A stretch of DNA of 51,377 bases from positions 1-51,377 of the forward strand of contig JAUVXW010000034.1 of NCBI GenBank assembly GCA_030603385.1. The letters run 5' to 3'. Positions within the stretch are counted from its first letter, which is position 1, and every line of letters starts with the position of its first letter. Below the pieces are notes generated by a model, which did no database searches, was not told the DNA's origin, and was given only the letters and a program-made list of their open reading frames with translations. This stretch comes from Promethearchaeota archaeon (GTDB lineage: Archaea; Asgardarchaeota; Lokiarchaeia; Sigyniarchaeales; SOKP01). Shown here piece after piece: positions 16,971 through 26,472 of this stretch. The position numbers and the translations under genes are program-made.

Positions 16971-17606
16971 ATGGATTTTGAAGAATTAACTGAACTAATA
17001 GTTGAATTGGAATTGGATGATATAGCCGATGCGGTAAAGAGTGCGCTTGAGGAAGATAAAAAGGATCCATTTGAAATTTTAACTGCTTTAACAAAAGGTA
17101 TGGATGAGGTAAGTCGCCGTTATGAGGAATTTGAATATTTTCTAGGAGAATTAGTATTAGCTGGTGATACTATGAAAGCAGGACTTGAAGTGTTAAAGCC
17201 TGCTCTAGCTGTATCAGATAACACAATTGAGAAAACAAAAGTCGTAATTGCAACTGTAAAAGGCGACCAACATGATCTAGGGAAGAATATATTAGGGACA
17301 ATGCTACTAAGTGCTAACTTTGAAGTTTACGATTTAGGGAGGGACGTAGATGCTAAAACGATAGTAGAAAAAGCTAAGGAGACTGGAGCATCCGTTGTGG
17401 CATTAAGCTCTTTATTATCCATGACAGTTGATCAAGTTGAAGTTGTTCATAAAGCGTTACAAGAAGCAGGATTAAGAGATAAAGTTAAATTGATTGTAGG
17501 TGGGGCTCCTTTCAATATGGAGCTAGCTAAAAAGTTTGGAGCTGATGATTATGCGGATGATGCTATATATGGTGTTGAACATATTAAAAAGCTAATTGAA
17601 AGTTAA
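16971..17606 (+). CDS. methyltransferase cognate corrinoid protein (B12-binding)
   Basis: 211 residues: an N-terminal helical cap (residues 1-85) and a Rossmann-like B12 domain. The motif D99-Q-H101-D-L-G104 supplies His101 as the lower axial cobalt ligand; the later motifs VALSSLLSMT and LIVGGAPFN match the S-L and GG signatures of MtmC/MtbC/MttC-type proteins. These proteins carry a methyl group on Co(III) between two methyltransferases. It is divergent from the URO-D-like methyltransferase gene. ATG at 16971 is preceded by AT-rich sequence without a Shine-Dalgarno motif, so the transcript may be leaderless. Confidence 0.94.
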   Translation: MDFEELTELIVELELDDIADAVKSALEEDKKDPFEILTALTKGMDEVSRRYEEFEYFLGELVLAGDTMKAGLEVLKPALAVSDNTIEKTKVVIATVKGDQHDLGKNILGTMLLSANFEVYDLGRDVDAKTIVEKAKETGASVVALSSLLSMTVDQVEVVHKALQEAGLRDKVKLIVGGAPFNMELAKKFGADDYADDAIYGVEHIKKLIES

Positions 17607-17675
17607 TGAATTCAGTAAGTTATCTCAAGAAGATTGTAACATAAAATCCAATCGCACATATTATACTGATTGAAA

Positions 17676-18212
17676 TCAACAAATTCCCTTTATATTTCTT
17701 ATTGTGTTCTTTTTGTTTTTTTTTTTCTGTTGTTTAGCTTCATAGAGTTGTTGTTCAAGTCTTTCTTGGGCTTCAGGATCATTTATTAAATATTGAATAT
17801 TTGGATTATACCGTGTTCTATACATTCCCTCGAAAGCATACCCTGCATCTTTGAATAAAGCTACTAAATAAACGAGTTCTGGAAGGGTAATAATGAATAT
17901 AATATAGTCAATAATACCAAAGCTGAAATCTTCATACGGAATTATAAATAACCCCGGTAAGGTGTAAAAAGAACTACAGATGATAGTTCCATATACAAAA
18001 TAAATATAAAACGGATTTTCCTTCTTAAATGTAAAGATGATTCCAACCACCATAATTAAAGTAAAAGCATAAGCAACAATGACTAAAATTAAATTCTCTT
18101 GCATTATTAATATAAGAAAACCCATTACAAAAGAATTGAATAAGCCAAAAAACATATCATAATGTTGGATGTTATCCCTTTTTTCTGAAGATTGATTTTG
18201 TTTAGTTTCCAT
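17676..18212 (-). CDS. membrane protein with basic C-terminal tail, unknown function
   Basis: 178 residues with about four transmembrane segments (roughly residues 22-40, 43-63, 72-94 and 103-122), then a soluble tail of about 50 residues that ends in a charged coiled region (EQQLYEAKQQKKKNKK). A short segment RTRYNPNIQYLIND links the two parts. No family is recognised. It is convergent with the corrinoid gene (69-bp gap). Confidence 0.65.
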   Translation of the reverse strand: METKQNQSSEKRDNIQHYDMFFGLFNSFVMGFLILIMQENLILVIVAYAFTLIMVVGIIFTFKKENPFYIYFVYGTIICSSFYTLPGLFIIPYEDFSFGIIDYIIFIITLPELVYLVALFKDAGYAFEGMYRTRYNPNIQYLINDPEAQERLEQQLYEAKQQKKKNKKNTIRNIKGIC

Positions 18213-18284
18213 TTCAATCTGCTCAATATGTGGATTCTTTGATGACTAATTAAAATTTTTATTTTATATGATTTCAGAATTGAT

Positions 18285-18452
18285 TTAATAGTTCAATCCT
18301 TTAAAATAATTTACAGTTATAAACATGTTCTTACCGCCCTTTCTAAGATAATTCATAGCATCCTCTATACCATCAATAGTAAAATCAAACATTAGGGTAA
18401 TGCTATAAATGATCTTTTGAGTTCATGGTGCTTATTCTGGTTTGGTAATTAA
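18285..18452 (-). pseudogene. duplicated 3' fragment of the neighbouring VWA-protein gene
   Basis: This stretch is a diverged copy of the last 165 or so bases of the VWA gene at 22056-23480, on the same strand and including the stop codon position (GLNY-stop). The encoded end matches NYLRKGGKN and TVNYFKGLNY. Toward the 5' side (about 18420-18452) identity fades, and there is no open frame upstream, so it is a dead remnant. The copies flank the 1138-residue secreted-protein gene, which suggests that this gene was inserted by, or produced, a local duplication. Confidence 0.75.
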
Positions 18453-18454
18453 AT

Positions 18455-18468
18455 AAAAAAAAAAAAAA
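18455..18468 (-). terminator. T-tract on the minus strand after the secreted-protein gene
   Basis: Fourteen A in a row on the plus strand, read as fourteen T on the minus strand, begin 3 bases after the stop of the 1138-residue gene. Archaeal RNA polymerase terminates at such U-tracts without a hairpin. Confidence 0.6.
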
Positions 18469-18471
18469 GAA

Positions 18472-21400
18472 TTACTTCCTAAATTTCCTTATTTTTGCAA
18501 TTATAATGATTGATATAACGGATAGAATGCTAAGGAGGAATAATAAATTATAACCTGAAACTGCTTGACTTGAAGGAAGACTTTTTAAAATATATACGCT
18601 TTCAACTCCTTCATTTCCTGCTCTATCTAATGCATAAAAGGTTATGATAATCACTCCTTCAGATAATTCATCCCACGCATCTTTATCGAATGTTCCATCA
18701 AATTCTGTAAAGTAAAAATTTCCCTCAATGCCTTCTATTGTATACCAAGAGGAAACTAAATCCTCTTCAAAAATAGAAATATTAAACTCTGGAGGATTTC
18801 TACCAAATTTTTCATTAGAAAGTGGAGAATTTATTGTAATATCTGGTATATATGCATCTTTTCTAAGTATTATTTCTAGGAATCCTTCATGACCCCAAGC
18901 ATCATTGGCATAGAACCTTATACTTACAGTTCCATTACCCTTTTTATCCCATTCACCCTTATTGATTGTCAATGTCAATCCGGGAAATGTAATATTTGTT
19001 ATTCCATCATCAAGAGTGTACCAAGTATCATCTAAATTTGGATCGAAAATTGATAATTCGAAAGATGGGGCTGTTATGCCAAATAAATCATTTTGGTTTG
19101 GTGAATTAATAGTAATTTCAGGAGGACTAGTATCTATCGTGAAATATCTACCTTCAGATGTACGCATGATTCCTGACAAGTCGTTCCCGAACACTTGAAT
19201 CTCGTGGAATCCATCATCAGGTAGTGGAATAGTAGTATTGCCTAGAAGCTTTATACTATTCTGATTATCTAAGGAATATTCAATCAGGTTTAAGTCGATC
19301 CCGAGTCTGATATTAAAACTTAGCAACAATCCTTCGTATAGATTATCTCCAAGGTTATAAATAAAAGAAGTCCAAGAAAAACCTATAGCGTCAATATAAT
19401 AAGAATATCCCTGTAAACCAAAAAGAAAATCTGTATACCACTCAATCCTACTAGCTTGACTTTGGTTATTTATAAAATTAAATTCCCCATAATTAATACT
19501 ATTTACGTATAATCGCCATGTATATTGAGATAATCCAGTATAATTTCCAGTTGAGCATTCAAAATCCACTCTTATGTGATACCAAGTATTATTTTCTATA
19601 AATCGTACATTATTCCAATCAGATCCATTATAATATTGTAATACATTGAATTCTATCCTCATGGTTACCAGCTCATTAGCTATAGCTCCATTATCTAGTC
19701 TAACACCACAAAGCTTGGGATTGTCAGATCTCATCCAATATTCTACGCTACCAAATTCTGGAGTTCCAAAAAGATTTTTAATAACATGGGCACTGACAGA
19801 ACCGGATGATGTATCGTGTAATTCTAAAACTGAGTTATGTCCATCAAGATTTTCAATAACTTGTACAGTTCCGCCATTAGTTCCGACTTCTTGAAACCAT
19901 GTAGGTTCAGAACCAACTTCATCATGATCAAAACTATTGGTTCCGGGATAATGCCCATCCATAGGTTCATAATATGTTTGATTCTTAGGGGATTTTATAT
20001 CAATTTCAAGTCCTGGATAACACTTTAAATCCCATAAAATATCCTTTTGAACTTCAGGGTAATTAACAATACCACTATGGCCAACTAAGCGATAGGCTCT
20101 ATTATTAACTGCTCCTGATAATACCGCTGACCCTGTTGCGACAAAACCATCACCAAATGTACCAATAAGGTTACGGATTTGGATAACTAATGTTAAATTA
20201 TAGTCTCCAAGATTAGGAAAAATTAAACCCCAGTAACTCACATCTAATATACCTGTACCTCTATATGTATTATAGTATATGTCATATCGTGTTTCATCCC
20301 CAAAATTAAGATCCATTAAAAATTCACTAAATGTGTACATTTGTAATGGGCAAGTGTTTTTTATTTCCTCAGTTAAAGTACCGTTATTTTCATAATTCCA
20401 GTAAATCGCATTAAAAGCCCATTGACCATGATGAGGACTTCCATATATTGATGCGTGAATTATAGTAATTCCTGCCTTTCTTAGATCATTATAGTGTTCT
20501 TTAATCATCGTTCGAATTACTAAACCTCCCTGTGACCATGCTATTAAGTCAATATTTTTTTTAATGTTGCCTGCGTTAAATTCGTTTATTATATAGTTTT
20601 TTACTGCATTTCCAATAATTTGAAGTGACGTCGAACCAGCACCGTCAATCCCGTCAAACTCTGTTCTGTTCGTATATCTATCATAATAACTTACATTGAA
20701 TATATTTTGAGACCCATAATAATCAATAAAATCACTAATTCCATTATTATTCAAATCAAGCATCGATGAAGTAATTCCATTTAATAAAGGTTCACTATCA
20801 CCACTAATCCCAGGAATCAATACAAGGGTCGGATTGTTTACTTCAAAATTCCTTAATTCTGATGTGTAAACTGCATTTCCTGAATCCTTGCCGAATACCT
20901 TAATTGAATGAGGTCCGTTTCCAGGTTTGGGAATTGCGGTTTCACCTAATACCGTTATGTTATTATGACCATCTAATGAATAACCTATCCAAGTTAAGTT
21001 GGATGGTGCTTGAAACTTTAACAACAATCCGTCGTTCATGTTATCAGCAATATTACAGCCATCAACCCAAGAAAATGCTATCGCATCAATATATAAATAA
21101 TGATCAGAAAATGGCATAAATAAATCAGTAAACCATACGATGCTTATAACATTAATTTTATCTACGTTAAATAGAAAGACTTGTGACAGACCGCCGTTTA
21201 TAAATATCTGCCAAGTATATTGAGCCAATCCTTGGTATCCCCCATTAGAGCATTCAAAATCAATCCTTACATGAAACCATTCATCATTTTGGACGGTTAT
21301 ATTTTCTATTTCTATCCAGTTTGCTCCGTTCCAATATTGAATAGTATTAGACCATGTTCGCACTGAGATAATTATTTCTGGAGCCAATATTCCCCCCCAC

Positions 21401-21888
21401 AAATAAAACCCACAAGCCTTAGAAGTGTTATCAGTTCTCATCCAAAATTCAATAGTACCTTTTGATGGCAGAAGTAAGAGATTTTTTTGGACGTAAGCAG
21501 CATCAGTTACATTTGTATCATGCAGTTCTAAGACTGAATTATGTCCATCAAGCACATCAATGACTTGTACAGTTCCACCATTAGTTCCGACTTCTTGAAA
21601 CCATGTAGGTTCAGTTCCAACCTCATCATGATCGAAGCTATTAGTTCCGGGGTAATACCCGCTCATTGGTTTATAGTATACTTTATCCTCAGGGGTGATG
21701 AGATTAATTCCCCCATTACTAGATTTTAAAATTTTATTTTCTTGAGAATTATTATCAGTAGTGTCGTCTTCCAAATTTCCATAATTCCCTCCTTGATAAT
21801 AGTTAATATTAGAGTTGGCTATAATTGAAAATCCAAAAATAATCCCTAAAATAACTAAAATTAACTTTTTTTTACTTATATTTCTCAT
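18472..21888 (-). CDS. large secreted, membrane-anchored lipase-like protein with duplicated LamG/ConA-like domains
   Basis: 1138 residues. A hydrophobic signal (about residues 8-25) starts it and one C-terminal TM helix followed by a basic end (KIRKFRK) anchors it, so the bulk lies outside the cell. Two LamG-like beta-sandwich domains flank an alpha/beta hydrolase domain: the first at about 75-285, the second at about 640-860. The hydrolase region begins LVLIPGISGDSEP and has the nucleophile elbow AWSQGG, as in secreted lipases/esterases acting on whole molecules. The last 250 residues hold two repeats of a 'DITINSP' bacterial-type domain. The C-terminal SGYNLLFLL...TM...basic end resembles the archaeal CTERM sorting tails seen in Asgard genomes. 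Function beyond 'secreted hydrolase' is not known. Confidence 0.8.
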   Translation of the reverse strand: MRNISKKKLILVILGIIFGFSIIANSNINYYQGGNYGNLEDDTTDNNSQENKILKSSNGGINLITPEDKVYYKPMSGYYPGTNSFDHDEVGTEPTWFQEVGTNGGTVQVIDVLDGHNSVLELHDTNVTDAAYVQKNLLLLPSKGTIEFWMRTDNTSKACGFYLWGGILAPEIIISVRTWSNTIQYWNGANWIEIENITVQNDEWFHVRIDFECSNGGYQGLAQYTWQIFINGGLSQVFLFNVDKINVISIVWFTDLFMPFSDHYLYIDAIAFSWVDGCNIADNMNDGLLLKFQAPSNLTWIGYSLDGHNNITVLGETAIPKPGNGPHSIKVFGKDSGNAVYTSELRNFEVNNPTLVLIPGISGDSEPLLNGITSSMLDLNNNGISDFIDYYGSQNIFNVSYYDRYTNRTEFDGIDGAGSTSLQIIGNAVKNYIINEFNAGNIKKNIDLIAWSQGGLVIRTMIKEHYNDLRKAGITIIHASIYGSPHHGQWAFNAIYWNYENNGTLTEEIKNTCPLQMYTFSEFLMDLNFGDETRYDIYYNTYRGTGILDVSYWGLIFPNLGDYNLTLVIQIRNLIGTFGDGFVATGSAVLSGAVNNRAYRLVGHSGIVNYPEVQKDILWDLKCYPGLEIDIKSPKNQTYYEPMDGHYPGTNSFDHDEVGSEPTWFQEVGTNGGTVQVIENLDGHNSVLELHDTSSGSVSAHVIKNLFGTPEFGSVEYWMRSDNPKLCGVRLDNGAIANELVTMRIEFNVLQYYNGSDWNNVRFIENNTWYHIRVDFECSTGNYTGLSQYTWRLYVNSINYGEFNFINNQSQASRIEWYTDFLFGLQGYSYYIDAIGFSWTSFIYNLGDNLYEGLLLSFNIRLGIDLNLIEYSLDNQNSIKLLGNTTIPLPDDGFHEIQVFGNDLSGIMRTSEGRYFTIDTSPPEITINSPNQNDLFGITAPSFELSIFDPNLDDTWYTLDDGITNITFPGLTLTINKGEWDKKGNGTVSIRFYANDAWGHEGFLEIILRKDAYIPDITINSPLSNEKFGRNPPEFNISIFEEDLVSSWYTIEGIEGNFYFTEFDGTFDKDAWDELSEGVIIITFYALDRAGNEGVESVYILKSLPSSQAVSGYNLLFLLSILSVISIIIIAKIRKFRK
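19837..19976. repeat. DNA-level repeat inside the secreted-protein gene, copy 1
   Basis: About 140 bases that encode the start of the second LamG-like domain match, with high nucleotide identity, 21541-21680 of the same gene (start of the first domain). Both encode FDHDEVGxEPTWFQEVG and NGGTVQVI. Identity at the DNA level as well as the protein level points to a fairly recent internal duplication or gene conversion. Confidence 0.8.
21541..21680. repeat. DNA-level repeat inside the secreted-protein gene, copy 2
   Basis: Partner of 19837-19976; it encodes the beginning of the first LamG-like domain, shortly after the signal peptide. Copies lie about 1.7 kb apart in direct orientation, so homologous recombination could delete the lipase-like domain between them. 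Confidence 0.8.
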
Positions 21889-22055
21889 ATTGTTTTCGCC
21901 AAAATTTTTTTAACTAATAAGTATAAATTTTAGCATATATATTTAAAATTTAGGGTTTTTCCTCGTAAATAGTTTAAATTTTAAACAAAAAATAGAAAAG
22001 ACAATACTTAAAATAACTAAATTAAATTAGTATATTTTTACTATCTATACAATTC

Positions 22056-23480
22056 CTAATAATTCAATCCTTTAAAATAATTTACAGTTGTAAACAAGTT
22101 CTTACCACCTTTTCTAAGATAATTCATAGCATCCTCTATACCATCAATAGTGAGATCAAACATTGGAATAACACTAGAAATAATCTTACGCGTCCACGGG
22201 CTCCATTCTGGTCTAATTAGCTCTGGGTTAAGCCAAACAATCCCATTTTTAAAATGATTAGCGAGTTCTCTGATATAATAGATCCCGGGCATTTCATTCC
22301 TATGATAATAGTATATAGAACCATATTTTTCAGTTAATTCCCAACTGGCCATTGCACTATCCCCGACCACAACAACCTTGTATTTATTATCATATTTTCG
22401 AATAAAATCGTCAAATTCAATTGCCTCATCGGGATTCCTTTTACCATTGAAATACAAAGTCTCATAAATGCAATTGTGAAAGTAATAAAATTTAAAATCT
22501 TTCCAATGTGACATATTGTTAGCTGCTGAGAAAAGTAAATTGACGAGATGAGCATATGGCGTCATACTCCCTCCTACATCCATAAGCAGTAATATTTTTA
22601 CATCATTTTTTCTACGTTTATCAAATACAATTTCAATATCTCCCCCATTCTTTGCTGTCTTATCAATAGTCTCATCAATGTTCAATTCATCCTGTTTTCC
22701 GATATCTTCGAGCTTTTTTAGTCTTTTTAGAGCTACTTTAATTTGTCTAGTATCTAAAACGATATCTTTCCGATAATCTTTAAAAATTCTTTTTTCAGCT
22801 ATTTGTACTGCTGTTCGCATTCCAGAAGACCCCCCAATTCTCATCCCCATTGGATTTTCCCCAGAATGACCAAATGGTGATGTACCTTGTGTCCCAATCC
22901 AATGATCTCCATAATTGTGCGCTTCATCTTGCTCCCGCATTAATTCTTCCAGACGTTTTTGCATTTCTTCTAGACTAAAGAATTGACTCATCAATTCTGA
23001 AGGATTCCCATTCATTGCAGCTGCATTAAGATTATTTTTCAACCACTTTAGGATTTCCTCTTTAAGTGCGTCTGGCGTGTCAGTTAGGATTCCTTTACGC
23101 AACTCAGCATCATATTTTTCCAATAAGTCCTCAAGAAACTTTTGTAGGTCTTCAATATTTAGGTATTGTTGATATTCTTTCAATAAAAGTTCTAATCCTT
23201 CGATTAACTCAGGGAAGCTGATCGGTTTATCTAACCAATCCCAGATTTCCTGTTTAAAATCTTCAGGGAATTGTACCATGGCGTTTTTGAAGAAATTTGC
23301 AAAGGAAATGTCGAAAATATCAAAATGGTGTTCGTTTTTACAAAGAATTGACCTCGAAGTATAGTAAAACTCGACCATATTGTGGATGAGTCCTTTATCG
23401 AGAGCTTCAATTAAGGTCATATACTCTGTGATGCTTACGGGCAACCTTTCTTTTAGATAATAAAAAAATTCGACAAACAT
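22056..23480 (-). CDS. VWA-domain (CoxE-like) protein
   Basis: 474 residues: a long helical N-terminal part (1-220, with a charged coiled region around residues 150-190) and a C-terminal von Willebrand A domain with the MIDAS motif DVGGSMTPY (metal ligands D, S, S), then YYFHNCIYE and VVGDSAMA. This is the CoxE/YehP-type arrangement, whose members usually pair with a MoxR-type AAA+ ATPase and act on metal-centre assembly or complex remodelling. No MoxR gene is in the window. The C-terminal end also occurs as a decayed copy at 18285-18452. Confidence 0.88.
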   Translation of the reverse strand: MFVEFFYYLKERLPVSITEYMTLIEALDKGLIHNMVEFYYTSRSILCKNEHHFDIFDISFANFFKNAMVQFPEDFKQEIWDWLDKPISFPELIEGLELLLKEYQQYLNIEDLQKFLEDLLEKYDAELRKGILTDTPDALKEEILKWLKNNLNAAAMNGNPSELMSQFFSLEEMQKRLEELMREQDEAHNYGDHWIGTQGTSPFGHSGENPMGMRIGGSSGMRTAVQIAEKRIFKDYRKDIVLDTRQIKVALKRLKKLEDIGKQDELNIDETIDKTAKNGGDIEIVFDKRRKNDVKILLLMDVGGSMTPYAHLVNLLFSAANNMSHWKDFKFYYFHNCIYETLYFNGKRNPDEAIEFDDFIRKYDNKYKVVVVGDSAMASWELTEKYGSIYYYHRNEMPGIYYIRELANHFKNGIVWLNPELIRPEWSPWTRKIISSVIPMFDLTIDGIEDAMNYLRKGGKNLFTTVNYFKGLNY

Positions 23481-23678
23481 CTGATAAAATAGAATAATTT
23501 AATGATTATAAGATTATATAATTAAAGATCTTTTATAGCTTTATTGTAAGTCTGCAACCTCATAGCGTTAAATAATAAAATGTTATGCTTGATTAACACC
23601 TTGAATTTTCCTTTGAAATGTAAAATAGGAAAAATGATTTTAATTGTTGTTTAAATTGTTGAGTAAAGATGAAATTAT

Positions 23679-24182
23679 ATGTTCTATACGATAGCCGATG
23701 ATCTAGTTTTTTATCAAATTTTGACGTTCATAAAAAAGTATTCAAATTCTGAACTTAAATTATATAAATATTTTCATAATAAGACGGAGGGAATATACCC
23801 AGAATTTGTTATTGTTATTGATCAGTTTATCTTTTTTTTTGTGAAAAATGAGAATTACTTTGGTTCTAAACTCTATTTAAATGTAATGAGAAGAGAAATT
23901 AGGAATAGAAAGATCTTAATTATCAGAGCTGAAAATGTATTAATTAATTTATTGTTCAGTCTATTCCCTGATTTATATATCCATAATATCTCATTGAAAA
24001 GAAATGATTCTTCAGGGCAGAGAGAAATTTCAGTGTATTTTTTAACTTATAAGGAAAGGGGTATCGCAATCGGACGCGGTGCTGAGTATATCAAATGTGT
24101 TAATGAGTTGTTTAAAAGATATATTAGATTTGAAAATAAAAGCACACCAATTGAAATTAAATGTAAAAATGTAAATCCATAA
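23679..24182 (+). CDS. hypothetical protein, possible KH-like C-terminal motif
   Basis: 167 residues with no recognised family. The middle is strand-rich (FVIVIDQFIFFFVKN) and the C-terminal third contains GIAIGRGAEYIKCVNELFKRY, where I-G-x-G followed by a helix resembles the G-x-x-G loop of KH domains as found in archaeal NusA-like proteins. If correct, it would bind RNA; this is weak evidence. The start has no clear ribosome-binding site. No partner is obvious: the VWA gene is divergent and the DUF454 gene follows after 288 bp. Confidence 0.55.
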   Translation: MFYTIADDLVFYQILTFIKKYSNSELKLYKYFHNKTEGIYPEFVIVIDQFIFFFVKNENYFGSKLYLNVMRREIRNRKILIIRAENVLINLLFSLFPDLYIHNISLKRNDSSGQREISVYFLTYKERGIAIGRGAEYIKCVNELFKRYIRFENKSTPIEIKCKNVNP

Positions 24183-24398
24183 TTTTTCTCAATGTTGTTA
24201 CATTTTTAAACGAAACAATTGTCTACCTAAGAAACTCGAGCTTTTGATTATAGAGAGTTTTTATAAATTCGAAAATAAAAAAAATTTCTTAATAAAATAT
24301 AATAAGAATTTTTATCTACTCAGTAAATTTTTAGTAATCATAGAATTAATGAAATATAATAACTAATCTTCGCCGTAGATTGAATTTTTTTGGTAGCT

Positions 24399-24414
24399 AC
24401 TGCTGTACAGCAGT
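24399..24414. promoter_or_regulatory. 16-bp perfect palindrome upstream of the DUF454 gene
   Basis: ACTGCTGTACAGCAGT is a perfect palindrome, unusual for its GC content in the AT-rich 24183-24471 spacer. It ends 57 bp before the start codon at 24472, a fitting place for an operator of a dimeric regulator or for a short hairpin in the leader. Nothing else is recognisable in the spacer. Confidence 0.45.
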
Positions 24415-24471
24415 TTCAGTGATATTTTAAAATTTATTTGTCAGTCTTGTAATAAAAAAAATTGAAGCATA

Positions 24472-24909
24472 ATGATTACTAACTCAAAAACAATTAATAA
24501 GAACTCTCAAAATAAAAAGAAACTACGTAAAAAAATTATTAAAAAATTATATTTTTTGGGAGGAACTATCTCCTTAACAATTGGGATTATTGGAATTGTT
24601 TTACCAATTCTTCCAACCACAGTTTTCTTACTAATTGCTACTAGTCTATATTCAAAATCTTCACAGAAACTATATAATTGGATAATTAATAACAAAATTC
24701 TAGGAACCTATATTAGAACTTATAAAGAGGGAAAAGGAATTCCCTTAAGAGTTAAAATCTTTACCTTATCACTACTATGGTTGACAATTCTAATTACAAT
24801 GTTCTTAATAATTGATATTTTTTGGATCCAAATATTATTACTAATTATCGCTATTAGTGTTTCAATTCATATTATCTTAATTAGACCAAAAATAAAGCAA
24901 GAAAAATAA
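24472..24909 (+). CDS. DUF454 (YbaN-like) inner-membrane protein
   Basis: 145 residues. After a basic start (KKLRKKIIKKLYFL) comes GTISLTIGIIGIVLPILPTTVFLLIA, the signature of the DUF454/YbaN family, with the LPxLPTTPF pattern. It continues with SSQKLYNWIINNKILGTYI and two more TM helices (about residues 95-135). The length is close to the usual 120-150. The role of the family is unknown; in bacteria it is found near genes for heme and nitrogen-oxide metabolism. Confidence 0.88.
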   Translation: MITNSKTINKNSQNKKKLRKKIIKKLYFLGGTISLTIGIIGIVLPILPTTVFLLIATSLYSKSSQKLYNWIINNKILGTYIRTYKEGKGIPLRVKIFTLSLLWLTILITMFLIIDIFWIQILLLIIAISVSIHIILIRPKIKQEK

Positions 24910-24977
24910 TAATTCCATACTTAATATAGCATGATTTTAATTCTAAAAAATAAGGTTAAAACTAACTTTCCTTTATT

Positions 24978-26339
24978 TTAATAAAATTCGCAGTCAAGAA
25001 GAATTTGTGAGATATCTAGCACTTTAATCGGAGAATTATCTTCATTTGCTACTTGATATAAATTGTTCTTACAAAACACGCAAGAACTGACAAGAACCTC
25101 TGCATTTGTTTCAATAGCTTCTTTTAAGCGATCTTCACGAATTCTTACCATGCACGATCGAGTTTCTGTTAATCTATCTCTGCCAATTTCACCTGCAATT
25201 TCCCCATATAACGCTTTAACTCCACCTCCTGCACCACAACACCACGCCATTTCTTTATTATGTTTCATCTCAAATAGTTTGATTCCCTCAATCATTCTTA
25301 ATAGTTCTCTCGGTTCTTCATAAACATCGCAATATCTCCCTAAATGGCATGGATCATGGTATGTGACAAGTAAGGGATTATCCTTAGAACGTTTTGTGTA
25401 TCGAATTTTTAGCCCCTTTTCTTTCACAACCTTCAAGGTGTATTGAGTCAAATGATAAAGGTCAAATTCTAGTTTACGATTAGCTAACCTTGTATACTCT
25501 AGGGTAAATGTTGAAAAACAGCCAGAACAAGAAAAGACAACATCTTTAACACCACTTTTACGAATCATTGAATAATTATGTTTCACAAGCTCAAGTGCAT
25601 CATCTTCTAATCCTGTTCGAAATAACACTGATCCACAGCATCGTTCTTCTGGAAAAACTATAAATTTAATACCTAACTTATCTAAAACTTGGGAAGTAGC
25701 CGAAACGAGTTCTTTATTCCTGTATGAGGATGTACACCCCACAAAATATCCTACTTGAGGTGTTTCAACTTCTCCTTTTTCTAGATCTGCAGAACTTAAA
25801 TTATCCAGGTTTAATTTTGCACGTTCATAAGCTTCTTTTCCTTCTTCACAGGTGTCACACCAATTGAATCTATCACTATGTTGCTCAAGAAAAGGATTAT
25901 TGTTTTGTATAATAGCATTTCTAAGTATTTTTAGCTTTTCTGGCACTGCTCCCCTTCGTACAACTTCTTTGCGAAAGTTTTGAAATACGCTTAATGTGTC
26001 AACTCCTACAGGACAAACTATCTTACAGTTTCCACAAAGCATGCAGCGGAAAACAGATGGAATAATTTTTTCTTTGTCAAATTTAATATCCTTACGATCT
26101 AATGCTTTAATAATTCTATTCCGACCACCTGCATAATCAGTTTCTGACCAAGAAGTATTATATACTTTGCAAACATGACGACAATATCCACAATGAGTAC
26201 AACGCTCGTAAGAATATTCGTCTTTCATTGTAGATTTGGGTTCAATTAGGTTTTCTGTAGAAGGTTTAATTAAACCAGCAACAGTTGGTCCAGTTGTTAT
26301 TACTTTTTTAATATCATTCACTTCTTTACTACCACTCAT
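24978..26339 (-). CDS. iron-sulfur oxidoreductase with two CCG domains (GlcF/HdrD-like)
   Basis: 453 residues. Two ferredoxin-like clusters near the N terminus (CTHCGYCRHVC and CMLCGNCKIVC, about residues 42-115) are followed by two cysteine-rich CCG domains (VGCTSSYRNKE ... ERCCGSVL and HDPCHLGRYC ... WCCGAGGG), the layout of GlcF, LldE/HdrD-type subunits. With the FAD protein at 26473-27936 it forms a GlcDF-like pair that oxidises 2-hydroxy acids such as lactate or glycolate, passing electrons through the Fe-S clusters. The three small membrane proteins upstream could be the quinone or heme anchor. Confidence 0.88.
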   Translation of the reverse strand: MSGSKEVNDIKKVITTGPTVAGLIKPSTENLIEPKSTMKDEYSYERCTHCGYCRHVCKVYNTSWSETDYAGGRNRIIKALDRKDIKFDKEKIIPSVFRCMLCGNCKIVCPVGVDTLSVFQNFRKEVVRRGAVPEKLKILRNAIIQNNNPFLEQHSDRFNWCDTCEEGKEAYERAKLNLDNLSSADLEKGEVETPQVGYFVGCTSSYRNKELVSATSQVLDKLGIKFIVFPEERCCGSVLFRTGLEDDALELVKHNYSMIRKSGVKDVVFSCSGCFSTFTLEYTRLANRKLEFDLYHLTQYTLKVVKEKGLKIRYTKRSKDNPLLVTYHDPCHLGRYCDVYEEPRELLRMIEGIKLFEMKHNKEMAWCCGAGGGVKALYGEIAGEIGRDRLTETRSCMVRIREDRLKEAIETNAEVLVSSCVFCKNNLYQVANEDNSPIKVLDISQILLDCEFY

Positions 26340-26472
26340 GATTTATTTACCAAATTTTTTGTATGCTTTTTCATTCAAGCCATAATTATTTTCTTTTAAA
26401 TTTTTAATTATTATATTATATTGGAAAATTTTCTCTTTTGTTTATGCTTGTACATGTCACAACTAATTATTA

